A DNA stretch of 64,000 bases, from the NCBI GenBank assembly GCA_963818695.1, contig CAWFTG010000006.1:1-64000 (forward strand). The letters run 5' to 3'. The DNA comes from AP-15 sp963818695. Lineage in GTDB: Bacteria; Pseudomonadota; Alphaproteobacteria; ATCC43930; CGMCC-115725. Within the stretch, counting starts at the first letter, position 1; each line of letters opens with the position of its first letter. A program made the position numbers and the translations under genes. The notes beneath the pieces are model-generated. The model did no database searches and was not told the origin of the DNA. It saw only the letters and a list, made by a program, of their open reading frames with translations. Shown piece after piece: positions 29,131-38,712 of this stretch.

Positions 29131-30660
29131 TTACCGGAAAGCTCAAGCGGGACATCGACCGCCTCTGGACCGAGTTCTGGCAAGGCGGAATTACCAACCC
29201 TTTGACCGTGATCGAGCAGATCACCTTCCTCATGTTCGCTCGCCTGCTCGACATCGAGGAGACGGCGGACGAAAAGCGCGTGAACGTCCGGCCGGGCGTT
29301 CAAGCGCCGCTTCGCGGAGGCAGATCAGGATCTGCGGTGGAGGAATCTCAAGCAGGAGGCGGACCTGGAGGCGCTCCTGGTACAAGTCCGTGATCGCGTC
29401 TTCCTGCATTTCAAACGCCTCTCCGGCGCGGACGCGGAGGAAAGTCAGACCGAGCGGACGTTCGCAGGCCTCATGAAGGACGCGCAGCTTCTAATACAGA
29501 AACCTTCCCTCCTCCAGAAGGCGATCGAGATGATCGACGCCCTGCCGCTCACCTCCGGCGACCGCAAGGGCGACGTTTACGAGTATCTCCTATCGAAACT
29601 CACCACGGCCGAAATCAACGGTCAGTTCCGCACGCCACGGCACATTATCGACCTCATGGTGGCCCTGCTGGACCCGCAGCCGGGCCACATGATCGCTGAT
29701 CCCGCGTGCGGCACCGGTGGGTTTCTCATTCGGACGGTCGATTATCTGCTGAGGGCTCATACCTCGCCGAGCGGAATATTGCGCGAGGAAAGCGACGGCG
29801 ACGTCTATGAGACCTGGACCGGCGACAGGCTCAGCGATGCGAACTGGCACCACATCCAGACCCGTATGTTCAACGGCTTCGACTTCGATGCTACCATGCT
29901 GCGCCTCGCCGCAATGAACCTGATGCTTCATGGCGTCGAGGACGCGGGCATTCGCTATCAGGATACACTCGCCTCCGGCTTCACGGAGAGTGAACGGTAC
30001 GATCTCGTTTTCGCCAATCCGCCGTTCAAAGGCTCCCTCGACCTCGAGGACACCAACAAGACGCTGTTAGCGAAGGTGCGCACGAGGAAGACAGAGCTCC
30101 TCTTTGTGACACTGATCCTCCGCCTTCTGAAGCCCAGCGGTCGCGCCGCAGTAATCGTGCCGGACGGAGTGCTATTCGGTTCTACGACGGCGCATCTGGG
30201 CCTTCGAAAGCAGCTTATTGATGAGAACCAGCTGGAGGCGGTAATCTCCCTGCCTTCCGGAGTTTTCAAGCCTTACGCCGGTGTGTCGACCGCTATTGTC
30301 GCGTTCGCAAGGGGCGGACGTACTGACAACGTCTTCTTTTTCGATATCCGTGCTGATGGCTACTCTCTTGATGACAGACGAGAGCCTGTCGATGAGAACG
30401 ATTTACCCAAAGCCCTGAATGACTGGAAATGCTGGCTCGAAAAAGGGGAGCGCGGCAGTTGGCTCCGGTCGGGGCAGGCTTTCTTTGTGCCGGCCGAGGA
30501 GATCCGCGGAAACGCATATGACCTTAGCCTCGGGCGATATCATGAGCCCGAATACCAGGAAGAAAAGCACGACCCCCCGAATGTCATACTTGGACGAATG
30601 AAGAAGCTAGAGGAGGAGATACGGCGAGATCTAGCTGAGCTTGAAGGGATGTTATGGTGA
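29127..30660 (+). pseudogene. hsdM: Type I restriction-modification methyltransferase subunit, one frameshift
   Basis: ATG 29127 overlaps the hsdR stop. The first ~50 codons (MITGKLKRDIDRLWTEFWQG) and the rest are one frame apart. Loss of one base near 29290 explains this, since the second frame continues as GRAFKRRFAEADQDLRWRN. The catalytic part has motif I ADPACGTGGFL and motif IV FANPPFKG of N6-adenine methyltransferases, with FNGFDFDATMLRLAAMN between. Length about 510 residues matches HsdM. The gene overlaps hsdS by seven bases, so the three subunits are translationally coupled. Confidence 0.87.
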
Positions 30661-31868
30661 AGCTTCTCCCTCACGGTTGGGCAAGACACGCATTAGGAGA
30701 TGTCTGCGATGTTATAATCGGGCGAACCCCGAGCCGCGCCGAACCACGTTACTGGGGACTGGGGGAGAACTGGCTCACCATCTCCGATTTTGACCATGGT
30801 CAACGAATTTGGAGCACTGCTGAGACAATAACACCAACAGCCGTGGACGAGTGCGGCGTTCGCATATTGCCGCCGGGAACGCTGGTTATGAGCTTCAAGC
30901 TTAGCATTGGAAAGCTTGGTTATCTCGAACGACCAATGGCAACCAATGAGGCCATTGCGGCACTAATCATCAGGCCTGACGCGGATCTCGATCAACGGTT
31001 CCTGTTTCATGCGCTCTCGCGGTACAATTTCTCCCCTCTCGTGGACCGGGCCGCGAAGGGAAAGACCCTTAACAAGTCAAAGCTCGAGCATCTTGAGCTA
31101 AGTGTGCCAAAAACGCTGACTACGCAGCGCCGACTCGCAGGTATCTTGGACAAGGCGGACGCTATTCTCCGCAAGCGTCGCCAAGTCCTCGCTGAGACCG
31201 ACGCCCTCCTGCGAGCCGCCTATTTGGAGCTCGTCGGCTTCCACAACTCAGAACACGATTATTGGCCCCTACTGACAGTCGCAGAACTAGCCGCTAAGCG
31301 CATGAACGCGATGCGCACCGGTCCCTTCGGCAGCGACTTGCTACACAGTGAATTTACTGACGGGGGCATTGCAGTTCTCGGCATAGACAACGCCGTTCAA
31401 AACCGGTTTGCATGGGGCGAGCGGCGTTTCATTAACCACACGAAGTACCAGAAACTTCAGCGATATCGCGCGTTCCCTGGGGACGTGATCGTGACTATTA
31501 TGGGCACCATCGGGCGATCCGCGGTAGTCCCCCAGGACATCCCGGAGGCCATCACGACTAAACACCTGGCGACCATCACTCCAGATCGGAAGCGAGTACA
31601 TCCGCTGTTCCTATCTTTCGCTGTCCATTCCGATCCGCTTATCCTCCGCCAGATAAGAAAAGCTAATAAAGGAGCAATCATGGCAGGGCTGAATCTGGGG
31701 ATAATAAAGGCCCTGGAAATCCGGCTGCCTCCGCTTACGCAACAACAAAAATTTGCTGACGTCGCGAGCCTGATTTTCAGGCAGCAACGACGGTTAGAGG
31801 ACCCGCAGCTGAACGGTGATCATCTTTTCGCTTCGGTATCGCAACGCGCGTTTCGCGGTGAGCTCTGA
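30654..31868 (+). CDS. hsdS: Type I restriction-modification specificity subunit
   Basis: The frame encodes 404 residues from ATG 30654. The first target-recognition domain covers ~1-150 (starts MVKLLPHGWARHALGDVCDV, with SFKLSIGKLGYLE). The conserved central spacer is TTQRRLAGILDKADAILRKR (~155-190). The second recognition domain covers ~205-385 (MRTGPFGSDLLHSEF, FPGDVIVTIMGTIGRS), and a terminal LTQQQKFADVASLIFRQQRR repeat mirrors the central spacer. That two-TRD design sets a bipartite recognition sequence. AT content is a little higher than in hsdR and hsdM, which is common for the variable HsdS. No frameshift. Confidence 0.92.
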   Translation: MVKLLPHGWARHALGDVCDVIIGRTPSRAEPRYWGLGENWLTISDFDHGQRIWSTAETITPTAVDECGVRILPPGTLVMSFKLSIGKLGYLERPMATNEAIAALIIRPDADLDQRFLFHALSRYNFSPLVDRAAKGKTLNKSKLEHLELSVPKTLTTQRRLAGILDKADAILRKRRQVLAETDALLRAAYLELVGFHNSEHDYWPLLTVAELAAKRMNAMRTGPFGSDLLHSEFTDGGIAVLGIDNAVQNRFAWGERRFINHTKYQKLQRYRAFPGDVIVTIMGTIGRSAVVPQDIPEAITTKHLATITPDRKRVHPLFLSFAVHSDPLILRQIRKANKGAIMAGLNLGIIKALEIRLPPLTQQQKFADVASLIFRQQRRLEDPQLNGDHLFASVSQRAFRGEL

Positions 31869-31955
31869 TGCCACGCATCTGCTTAGCCAATGGATCAACA
31901 TCGTGAAATACCTGCTTCGCACTGGAAGCATACCGGCACTCGGAAAGGGGGCTTG

Positions 31956-33638
31956 ATGAGACTGGTAGCGATCGAGCTCGAGAATTTCAAAGGTATCGCT
32001 GACCGGCAGCGCATCGAGATGCGGCCGATTACCTTGCTGTTTGGCCCAAATAGCGTCGGCAAAAGCACCATTATTCAGGCCCTCCATTACATCCGCGAAG
32101 TGCTGGCTCGTCGCAATGTCGACCCTGACGTTACGGTGGCCGGGGGGCTTCTCAATCTCGGCGGCTTCGCATCCCTGGTTCACCGGCATGAGCTGGATCG
32201 CTCGGTGCGGTTAAAGCTCGAGCTTGGTATTTCGGCAGTCGAAGTGGTGTCGGAGCTGCCGCTAAATTGTGGTAATTCTCTCGACGAAAGCGATTTCAGC
32301 GAGCTACAGCTGCGCTACCTGCGGGGCGACGTTGGCGAGGGCGAGGAGGTGCAGACGGTAGGCGTCGAACTCGAGGTCCGCTGGAGTGAGCGAGAGGCTG
32401 CTGCATTCGTATCGCGCATCCTGGTCGAACTCAATAATGTCCCCTTAGTGGCAATTACTTCGCCGGCAGAGCGTGGTCACGCCCAGCTAACTGATTTCAA
32501 CTTCTTACACCCGTTGCTGCAGCCCGTGGAGACTGAGGCCGGGGCTCGCGCACGCTCGCCGCTCGAAGATCTCCTCTGGCTGCTGTCGAGGGAGAACGCG
32601 ATTGATCGCAGCAGGCCGGAAATGCCGCAGAGCGAACTCAGGGTTGGTATCGCGACAGCCCTCGGCGCGCTGCCGGAAATTAATGAGGGCCTGTGGTATA
32701 TCGATGTGCGGGATCCTGAGGCGAACGAGGAACTGGAGCGGACACCGCGTGTTCAGGCTATCTGTCGCTTCCTTAATGAGATTGTCATCGGCCCGTTGCG
32801 CATCGTGCGCCGGAGCCTGGAAGATATGACCTATGTCGGGCCATTGCGTGAGGTCCCGTTACGAGGCTATCGACCCCAGGTCTCACCCGATGAATCTCGA
32901 TGGGCGCACGGCCTGGCCGCCTGGGATCTGCTCCATACCCTCCGTGGGAACGATCTCGTCGGAAACACGAGTCGTTGGTTGTCCGATCCGCAAAAGTTGA
33001 ACACCGGGTACCAGCTTGAGCGGCTGGAGTACCGCAGAGTGCCGATACCAGGTCCCTTCGCTGCTTATTTCCAGCGGGGACTGCAGGAAGATGACATCTT
33101 CGACCTTCAGGCGCTTTTCGAGCAGTTGCCGCAAGAGCGAGAGATTGCCCTCCGCGAATTACGGACAGAACTCCTGGTAGCCCCAAGCGATATTGGCGTG
33201 GGGCTCTCGCAGCTCGTCCCCGTGATAGTAGCTATACTGCGGCAGGAAAAGAACTTGGTCGCAATCGAGCAACCTGAACTGCATGTCCACCCTGCGATCC
33301 AGGTTGGCCTCGGTGATCTGCTGATTTTCGGGATTCGGGCAGCGGCCGAAGAGATGCCAAGCGACCGCACATTACTCGTGGAGACGCATAGCGAACACAT
33401 CATGCTCCGTCTGCTGCGCAGGATCCGGGAGACGACAGAGAATGAGTTGCCGCCAGGTGCCCCTGCGCTGCACCCCGACGAGGTCGCGGTGATATATGTG
33501 GAACTCCCCCAGCCCGACGATGTCGCGGCCGGAGCGAGCAACGTGAAATTCACATCGATACGGATTTCTGACGAAGGTGAGTTTGTCGACCGCTGGCCCA
33601 AGGGATTCTTCGAGGAGCGAGTTGAAGAGGTTTTTTAA
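31956..33638 (+). CDS. DUF3696 AAA-type ATPase
   Basis: The frame encodes 560 residues from ATG 31956 (MRLVAIELENFKGIADRQRI) with GGGGG upstream; an in-frame ATG at 31890 is possible. Walker A is FGPNSVGKSTI (~30-40), the ABC-like signature region is GVGLSQLVPVIVAIL, Walker B is AIEQPELHVHP, and the H-loop region is VETHSEHIML. The final DEGEFVDRWPKGFFEERVEE is the DUF3696 tail. OLD/RecF-like ATPases of this class often work with a nuclease partner in defence. It follows hsdS by about 90 bases and precedes an HKD-motif protein, which may be that partner. Confidence 0.82.
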   Translation: MRLVAIELENFKGIADRQRIEMRPITLLFGPNSVGKSTIIQALHYIREVLARRNVDPDVTVAGGLLNLGGFASLVHRHELDRSVRLKLELGISAVEVVSELPLNCGNSLDESDFSELQLRYLRGDVGEGEEVQTVGVELEVRWSEREAAAFVSRILVELNNVPLVAITSPAERGHAQLTDFNFLHPLLQPVETEAGARARSPLEDLLWLLSRENAIDRSRPEMPQSELRVGIATALGALPEINEGLWYIDVRDPEANEELERTPRVQAICRFLNEIVIGPLRIVRRSLEDMTYVGPLREVPLRGYRPQVSPDESRWAHGLAAWDLLHTLRGNDLVGNTSRWLSDPQKLNTGYQLERLEYRRVPIPGPFAAYFQRGLQEDDIFDLQALFEQLPQEREIALRELRTELLVAPSDIGVGLSQLVPVIVAILRQEKNLVAIEQPELHVHPAIQVGLGDLLIFGIRAAAEEMPSDRTLLVETHSEHIMLRLLRRIRETTENELPPGAPALHPDEVAVIYVELPQPDDVAAGASNVKFTSIRISDEGEFVDRWPKGFFEERVEEVF

Positions 33639-33659
33639 CTAGAACGCCCGCGGATACAC

Positions 33660-34576
33660 ATGCTCTACGAGTTCGCACTGGACCCCGCTGCTGTTGCGGG
33701 CTGGATGTCGCATGCGCAGGGACGCCTAGTGAAAGAAGCTTTCCGCATTGGCAACGGGCGCGTGCCGGCGTGCGTGCCTCGTAGGTGGAAGCGTATGGTT
33801 TGGGAGGCGTCCCGCAGCGACGACCAGAACGAGCGCCTGCGGATTGATGTGCTCATTAGCTATCTATACGACCGGGCTTCCGGTCGCCGCGTTGGAACCT
33901 GGGACGCAGCAATCTCCTGGCTCAGCAACATCCTCGTAGAGCATGCCCGTCAGCCCTTCCACGCTATCGTTACAACCGCGCAACGAGAAGGCGCACCGTA
34001 CGTGCTGTGTGACGATGATCTCGACCCAACTAACGAGTTTTGGCAGGTTATCCGAACGCATGCCGTTGGCCGCACTGCCGCCGAGTATGCAGCCGCGTTG
34101 CGGGGATTGATCGGTGCGGCGAGGAGGATTGTCATTGTCGAACCGGTCTTCGACCCAAGGGAGCGACGGTTCACGCTCACGCTCAATGCCATCGCCAGCC
34201 TCGAGCCGATCGCGACGGGAAGGGTGATGCCGTGCCTGGTCGTGCGGATGGACGAGGGAACTCCCGACGGCAGATGAATTCGAGCAACGTTGCCAGCGGT
34301 ACCTGCCGCGTCATCTTGGCCCAAATACCACTCTCGAGATCGTGTTCGCCGAGCAGAAACCGGGCGGCGAGCGCTTGCACAACCGTTTGATTGTCACCGA
34401 TGTTGGCTCGGTGCTTTTAGGCGACAGCATTGACGAGGGCAAACCAGGCGAAACCAATGATCTCGCATTGCTGGACGAAGGCCATCATCGAGGGCGTCTC
34501 GCCGCCTATGGAAATGCCGACCAGGCTTTCAATGTGGTCAGTCGCTTCCGGATCCCGGGTATTTCTCGATCCTGAA
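33660..34576 (+). pseudogene. HKD-motif (phospholipase-D-like) partner protein, one frameshift
   Basis: The first 195 residues from ATG 33660 (MLYEFALDPAAVAGWMSHAQ) continue, after a one-base change near 34240, into ~105 more: ADEFEQRCQRYLPRHLGPNT, then LHNRLIVTDVGSVLLGDS. The latter fits the HxKx4Dx6G pattern of PLD-family nucleases with Arg for Lys. A single HKD motif per chain is known in PLD-type nucleases that dimerise. I infer a nuclease partner of the DUF3696 ATPase upstream (22-base gap). Its 3' end overlaps the end of the convergent tcmP gene. The family itself is not recognised. Confidence 0.62.
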
Positions 34577-35455
34577 AGCCCGCGAAGGAGATGCTCGCGA
34601 TCCGGGCGGGGTCAGCGCGTGCGCGCCATACTTGCCGAAGATGTCGGTAGATGATTTTTTCGGCGACCGCTTTGGGCGAGGCAAAAAACAGGTAATACAC
34701 AATCGCGTTCCTGCTGTTTCGCATCGGCGAGCGGTTCGGGAACAAAGCCGAAGCCCGCAACCTTCTTCAATCGGTCGCGAAACGCGGCGACGATCTGCTC
34801 GTTGTCCTGCTTGACCATCTCCGGCCCGAAGAAAGCTGTGTTGCCGGATCTCCGCATAGGCCGCCGCTCGCCACGATTCATCGCCCCAGAATTTGGTCAT
34901 CCGGTCGACGCCGCTCTGCGGCACCTTTTCCGGGTTTTTCCAGATGGCGTTGCGGTTCATGTCCATGACCGGGAAGTTGAGAAACATATCGACGGCGTCG
35001 GACTGTCCGGCTTGCAGGATCACCTCCCAATCGAGCTGCAGCCCATAGGGGTCGAGCAGGCACAGGGCGCGATTGAAGTTTCTGAACTGGATCGTCGGCA
35101 GGAGTTGCTGGGTGAGGTATTGGTTGGCGTCGCCCGTATGGATATGAACGTCGGATCGGTTGCCGCGCGCCGCCCGGAGATAGTCGGTTTTGTCGGCGTT
35201 GAGGTCGATAAAATAAAAGCCGTCAAACGGCGGCGTCACTTTCAACGCGCGCGCCCGGGCTGCCCTCGATCCGGGGCCTTCGGTTGTCCTCGACACGTGG
35301 ACGCCGGCACCGCTGAATCCGTCGATGTAATATTTCTTGAGGTTGCGGGTGTTGGCGAATGCCTTCGTGTAGGCCGCGCCGTATTTTTCCACAATCTCCA
35401 GCTTCAGCTCCGACCAATAGCCGATCTCGTCGAACTTGAAAGGGAAGTCGGTCAC
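34538..35455 (-). pseudogene. tcmP: Three-Cys-motif partner protein TcmP, frameshifted
   Basis: Coding begins at GTG 35455 (VTDFPFKFDEIGYWSELKLE) and shows the TcmP features KYYIDGFSGAGVH, FYFIDLN and ALCLLDPYGLQLDW. The first ~190 residues are intact. Later segments (NTAFFGPEMVKQDN, YYLFFASPKAVAEKII and DIFGKYG) are in different frames, with changes near 34880, 34720 and 34660. TcmP genes nearly always adjoin a three-Cys-motif protein of the Gp37/Gp68 family, as here. Its chemistry is not established. The end overlaps the convergent HKD gene by about 40 bases. Confidence 0.8.
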
Positions 35456-35471
35456 ACGCGAGCCTCGCAAC

Positions 35472-36220
35472 TTAGATTGGCGTGCCGATGCAGGTAATAT
35501 CGCCGGGAATTGATTCCACTCCTTGCCCTCGAGCAGCCGGCCGCCGGATTTCGGCGAGCGTCCGCCCCATTGCTTGAAAAAGAACGCCACTTTCGCGTTG
35601 AGGCACTGGTTGCGGACATCGATGGCCCACTGCGTATCCATCGGCCGGGCGCGGGGGCCGCTCTCGCCGCCGACAATCACCCAATCGATGCCGGTGAGGT
35701 CGAGCTTGCCGATCGGCGCCGATCAAGCGGCTCGACCGAGAGAAAACGGATGGCGGCGTTGGCTTTCTGAAGGTGAGCGATGCGCGAGGTCGCTTGCTCG
35801 TTTTCGACGGAGACGCCGAACCACATATGCGCCGGCGCCGCCCGGGCCTTGTAACGCTCGTTGATGAATTTCTGCAAAAGCGAGCTGCGTTTGGTGAGCA
35901 CCTGATAGATATGCCAGTCGGCCTGCTCCATCGTGTCGAAGACGCTGGCGATGTGCGCCTTCGGCACCGCCTTATGGAAAAGGTCGCTCATGGAGTTGAC
36001 GAAAATCATGCGGGGCTTTTTCCAGCTCAAGCGGCTGCAGCAGCCGCTCCGGCCGGATTGTGAGGTCAAAGCCGTTTTGGAACGGATGTCCGGGCACGCC
36101 GCGAAAGCGTTCCGAGAACCGCGCGGCATAGCAGTTGTCGCATCCCGCGCTGATCTTGGTGCAGCCCGTGACCGGGTTCCACGTCGTATCCGTCCATTCG
36201 ATGGTGCTTTTTTCCGCCAT
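35472..36220 (-). pseudogene. Phage Gp37/Gp68-like (DUF5131) three-Cys-motif protein, frameshifted
   Basis: Starts MAEKSTIEWTDTTWNPVTGC at ATG 36220. The GCTKISAGCDNCYAARF segment gives the C-x6-C-x2-C motif that names the family and resembles a radical-SAM-type cluster site. Later FVNSMSDLFHKAVP, IYQVLTKRSSLLQKF, MWFGVSVENE, IRFLSVEPL and VIVGGESGPRARP are all family hallmarks. Frame changes near 36015 (an extra G) and 35720 break it. The exact 3' end is uncertain because of a further frame ambiguity near 35510. It pairs with TcmP; the product of the pair is unknown, though the families recur on phages and islands. Confidence 0.8.
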
Positions 36221-36372
36221 GGATGACGTCTCGCCGGTGACTTCGCCTGGCGTTCTCTGTTCTGAGTTCGTTCTCATTGGACGATGGCACGCACGGCCCA
36301 CCGATGTCCAGTCGTATGTGATCATGGAGCGACAGTGAGGCGACGAAATGCTATCTAGACGCTCGTCAGATA

Positions 36373-36400
36373 GTGCAACATAAAGGACGTTATGTTAGAC
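36373..36400. other. dif-like 11-6-11 Xer-type recombination site
   Basis: GTGCAACATAA, spacer AGGACG, TTATGTTAGAC. The inner seven bases of the arms (AACATAA and TTATGTT) are a perfect inverted repeat, and the right arm agrees with the XerD half of bacterial dif (TTATGTTAAAT) at 9 of 11 positions. It lies 48 bases upstream of a tyrosine recombinase. It could be the element's attachment core, a captured dif or an operator. Confidence 0.55.
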
Positions 36401-36448
36401 TAAGCGCGATCCGGGGGAGGGTCGAGGGGGGTTCGAATTCAATACGGT

Positions 36449-37537
36449 GTGGCCGTGAGCGTCGATCGGCCTCGCGTTCCGGCCGTCGTCGAGACAGCGG
36501 CACTGGTCGAAACGTCGACACTGCAGAGTTCGCTCGCGGTGCCGATGATGGTCGCCAATGCCGGCGACCGGGCAGCGCGGCGCTTTCTCGATTTCTTCGC
36601 CGCCTCGATCGAGAACGACAACACGCGCATGGCCTATTACCGGGCCGTGTGCTCATTCTTCCTATGGCTTGAGCAGCACGGCATCGGCGAGCTCCCGGAT
36701 ATCGAGCCGTTCCATGTCGCCGCGTATCTGAAGGCGCTGAAGGTGTCCGACACCGGGAGTCCGGCCGTGAAACAGCGACAGCGGCCAAGCCGACCGTCAA
36801 GCAACACCTGGCCGCGATCCGCATGCTGTTCGACTGGCTGATCGTCGGCCAGGTCCTCGCCATCAACCCGGCGCATGCAGTGCGTGGGCCGAAACACGTC
36901 GTCAAGCGCGGCAAGACGCCGGTGCTCAGCGAGGAGCAGGCCCGGCAGCTCCTCGCGAGCATCAAGGTGGTGAGAAAAGCTACTTTATCCGACGGCTCGG
37001 AAGCCGAAGCGCGGTGGCTCGTCGGCCTGCGCGACCGAGCGCTGATCGGCGTCATGGTCTACAGCTTCGCCCGCATCAGCGCCGTCGTCGCGATGGAGGT
37101 CGAGGATTATTTTTCGAACGGCAAGCGGTGGTGGGTGCGGTTGCATGAGAAAGGCGGCAAACGCCACGAAATGCCGGCGCATCACAAGCTCGAGCAGTTC
37201 CTCGACGAATATCTCGACGCCGCCGGCATCCTCGGCGCCGGCAAGACCCCCCTCTTCCGGTCGACCAGCGGCAGAACTGGGATGCTCGACCGACCGGCCG
37301 ATGCATCGTGTTGACGCCTACCAGATGGTCCGCCGCCGCACGGCCGAAGCCGGCTTGAACGGCAAGCTCGGCTGCCACGTGTTCCGCGCGACCGGCATCA
37401 CCGCGTATCTTGATGCGGGCGGCACGCTCGAAAACGCCCAGGCCATGGCGGCGCACGAAAGCCCGCGCACGACCAAGCTCTATGACCGCACCGGGGACGA
37501 GATCACGCTCGACGAGTTCGAGCGCATCAACATCTGA
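36449..37537 (+). pseudogene. Tyrosine recombinase/integrase, two frameshifts
   Basis: Probably starts at GTG 36449 (MAVSVDRPRVPAV). The N-terminal SAM-like core-binding domain (AARRFLDFFAASIENDNTRM) is in one frame. After a change near 36780 come KPTVKQHLAAIRMLFDWLIV and the catalytic domain with Arg in FARISAVV and Lys in HEKGGKRHEMP. After another change near 37290 come His and Arg in CHVFRATGIT, MAAHESPRTT and the nucleophile Tyr in KLYDRTGDE. All six catalytic positions are therefore present but spread over three frames. Length ~360 residues. It would integrate or excise the island, and the dif-like site lies just upstream. Confidence 0.82.
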
Positions 37538-37699
37538 TCAACGCGCCCTGCCCTTCCCGGCTAGTGCAGCGCCTCGGAAGGCGTCGTGTCCGCGATCGGG
37601 TTTTCTATCTACAAGATCGCGTTTGTTGTGGATTAAGCATTACTGCCGCCGTCGATCCAGCCAGGGGGGGCCGGCATGTTCGCGGCGCGGGGGAACACG

Positions 37700-38293
37700 A
37701 TGGACGCAACCTACCATTTGAATGGCGGTTTCAAGCCAACCACGAAGCGGTTTGCCGATCTGGATGGTCCCGATTTTTACCCGACTCCTCGTTGGGCGAC
37801 GTACGCGCTCATCGACAACGAGCCATTGAAGGGCGAGATATGGGAGTGCGCGTGCGGCGACGGCGCTATGTCAGAAGTTCTCGCAGAGACGGGCAATCGC
37901 ATAGAAAGCTCGGATTTGTTCAACCGAGGCTATGGCGAGATTGGTCACGACTTCTTGACGACCACGCGTCGACTCAGGAACATCATTACGAACCCGCCGT
38001 ACAACAGCGCCGAAGGGTTCGTGGCAACCGGACTGCGACAGGCCCAAGGGAAATTTGCTCTGCTATTGCGGCTCGCGTTTCTCGAGGGTGCGAACCGCGC
38101 CAATACGATTTTCCACAAGTGCCCGCCCAGCCGCGTTTGGGTGTTCAGCGAGCGGATTACCTTTTATCCCAAGAACGTCGAGCGGGCCGGGGGAGGCACC
38201 ACGGCTTACGCGTGGTTCGTTTGGGACAAAGATCACAGCGGCCCGACGGAACTTGCATGGTTCAAGCCCGGATACCGGAAGCGTTACGGGTGA
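37700..38293 (+). CDS. DNA methyltransferase-like protein
   Basis: The frame encodes 197 residues from ATG 37700 (an in-frame GTG/ATG at 37676 is possible). FYPTPRWATYALID precedes a motif I-like IWECACGDGAMSEVL, and NIITNPPYNSAEGF is a clear NPPY motif IV. WVFSERITFYPKNVE and TTAYAWFVWDKDHSGP follow. This is the layout of small phage or plasmid N6-adenine methyltransferases. Such orphan enzymes often protect mobile DNA. It lies just downstream of the integrase and converges with the next gene, overlapping it by ten bases. Confidence 0.72.
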   Translation: MDATYHLNGGFKPTTKRFADLDGPDFYPTPRWATYALIDNEPLKGEIWECACGDGAMSEVLAETGNRIESSDLFNRGYGEIGHDFLTTTRRLRNIITNPPYNSAEGFVATGLRQAQGKFALLLRLAFLEGANRANTIFHKCPPSRVWVFSERITFYPKNVERAGGGTTAYAWFVWDKDHSGPTELAWFKPGYRKRYG

Positions 38294-38595
38294 CGAGCTC
38301 CCTGCCTGAGAAATCTAGCACCGGCGTCTGTAATTTTATAACCGGACCTGGGGACATGTACGAGCAGTCCATCCGCAATAAAGTTTCCGGAGGCCTGATC
38401 GTGGGATTTGATGTTACGCACTATCTGATGCCACATCAGCTCTCCAGGCCGTGTAACGGACGGCGCAAGATTTGCCGCCGATAGATTTACATGGCTCGGA
38501 ATTTCTCGATAGGCTCTCCTGAAGGTACAAACACCATTCGGCTGAGCAGCTGCGATCTGCATTACCCCTAAGGCAATATCGCGTTCTTGGGCCAT
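38284..38595 (-). CDS. Small winged-helix-like hypothetical protein
   Basis: The frame encodes 103 residues from ATG 38595 (MAQERDIALGVMQIAAAQPN); an ATG 33 bases further upstream is possible. The N-terminal half is helical. The middle has RRAYREIPSHVNLSAANLAP, and the end, SGYKITDAGARFLRQG, resembles the beta-wing and last helix of winged-helix DNA-binding proteins. It may regulate the convergent methyltransferase or a neighbouring defence locus. The family is not recognised. Coding potential is fair, with no frameshift. Confidence 0.5.
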   Translation of the reverse strand: MAQERDIALGVMQIAAAQPNGVCTFRRAYREIPSHVNLSAANLAPSVTRPGELMWHQIVRNIKSHDQASGNFIADGLLVHVPRSGYKITDAGARFLRQGARHP

Positions 38596-38712
38596 AGCTT
38601 CGTCCCCAAGCCGGCGGCTCAATACCATGCGCTGCGAAGGGTGAGCGGCGCCCGTTCAGAATAGCAAGAGGTTTTTAGTGCAAGACGGCTCTCCAGGGAG
38701 ACCGCGGCGAGC

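Noticed and set aside
20091..34576. BREX, DISARM or Wadjet system
   Set aside because: No PglZ, BrxL, DrmA/B or JetABC-type genes; the methyltransferase and R subunits are ordinary type I HsdM and HsdR.
36363..36400. Rho-independent terminator upstream of the integrase
   Set aside because: The inverted repeat has no T-run and matches the 11-6-11 Xer layout instead.
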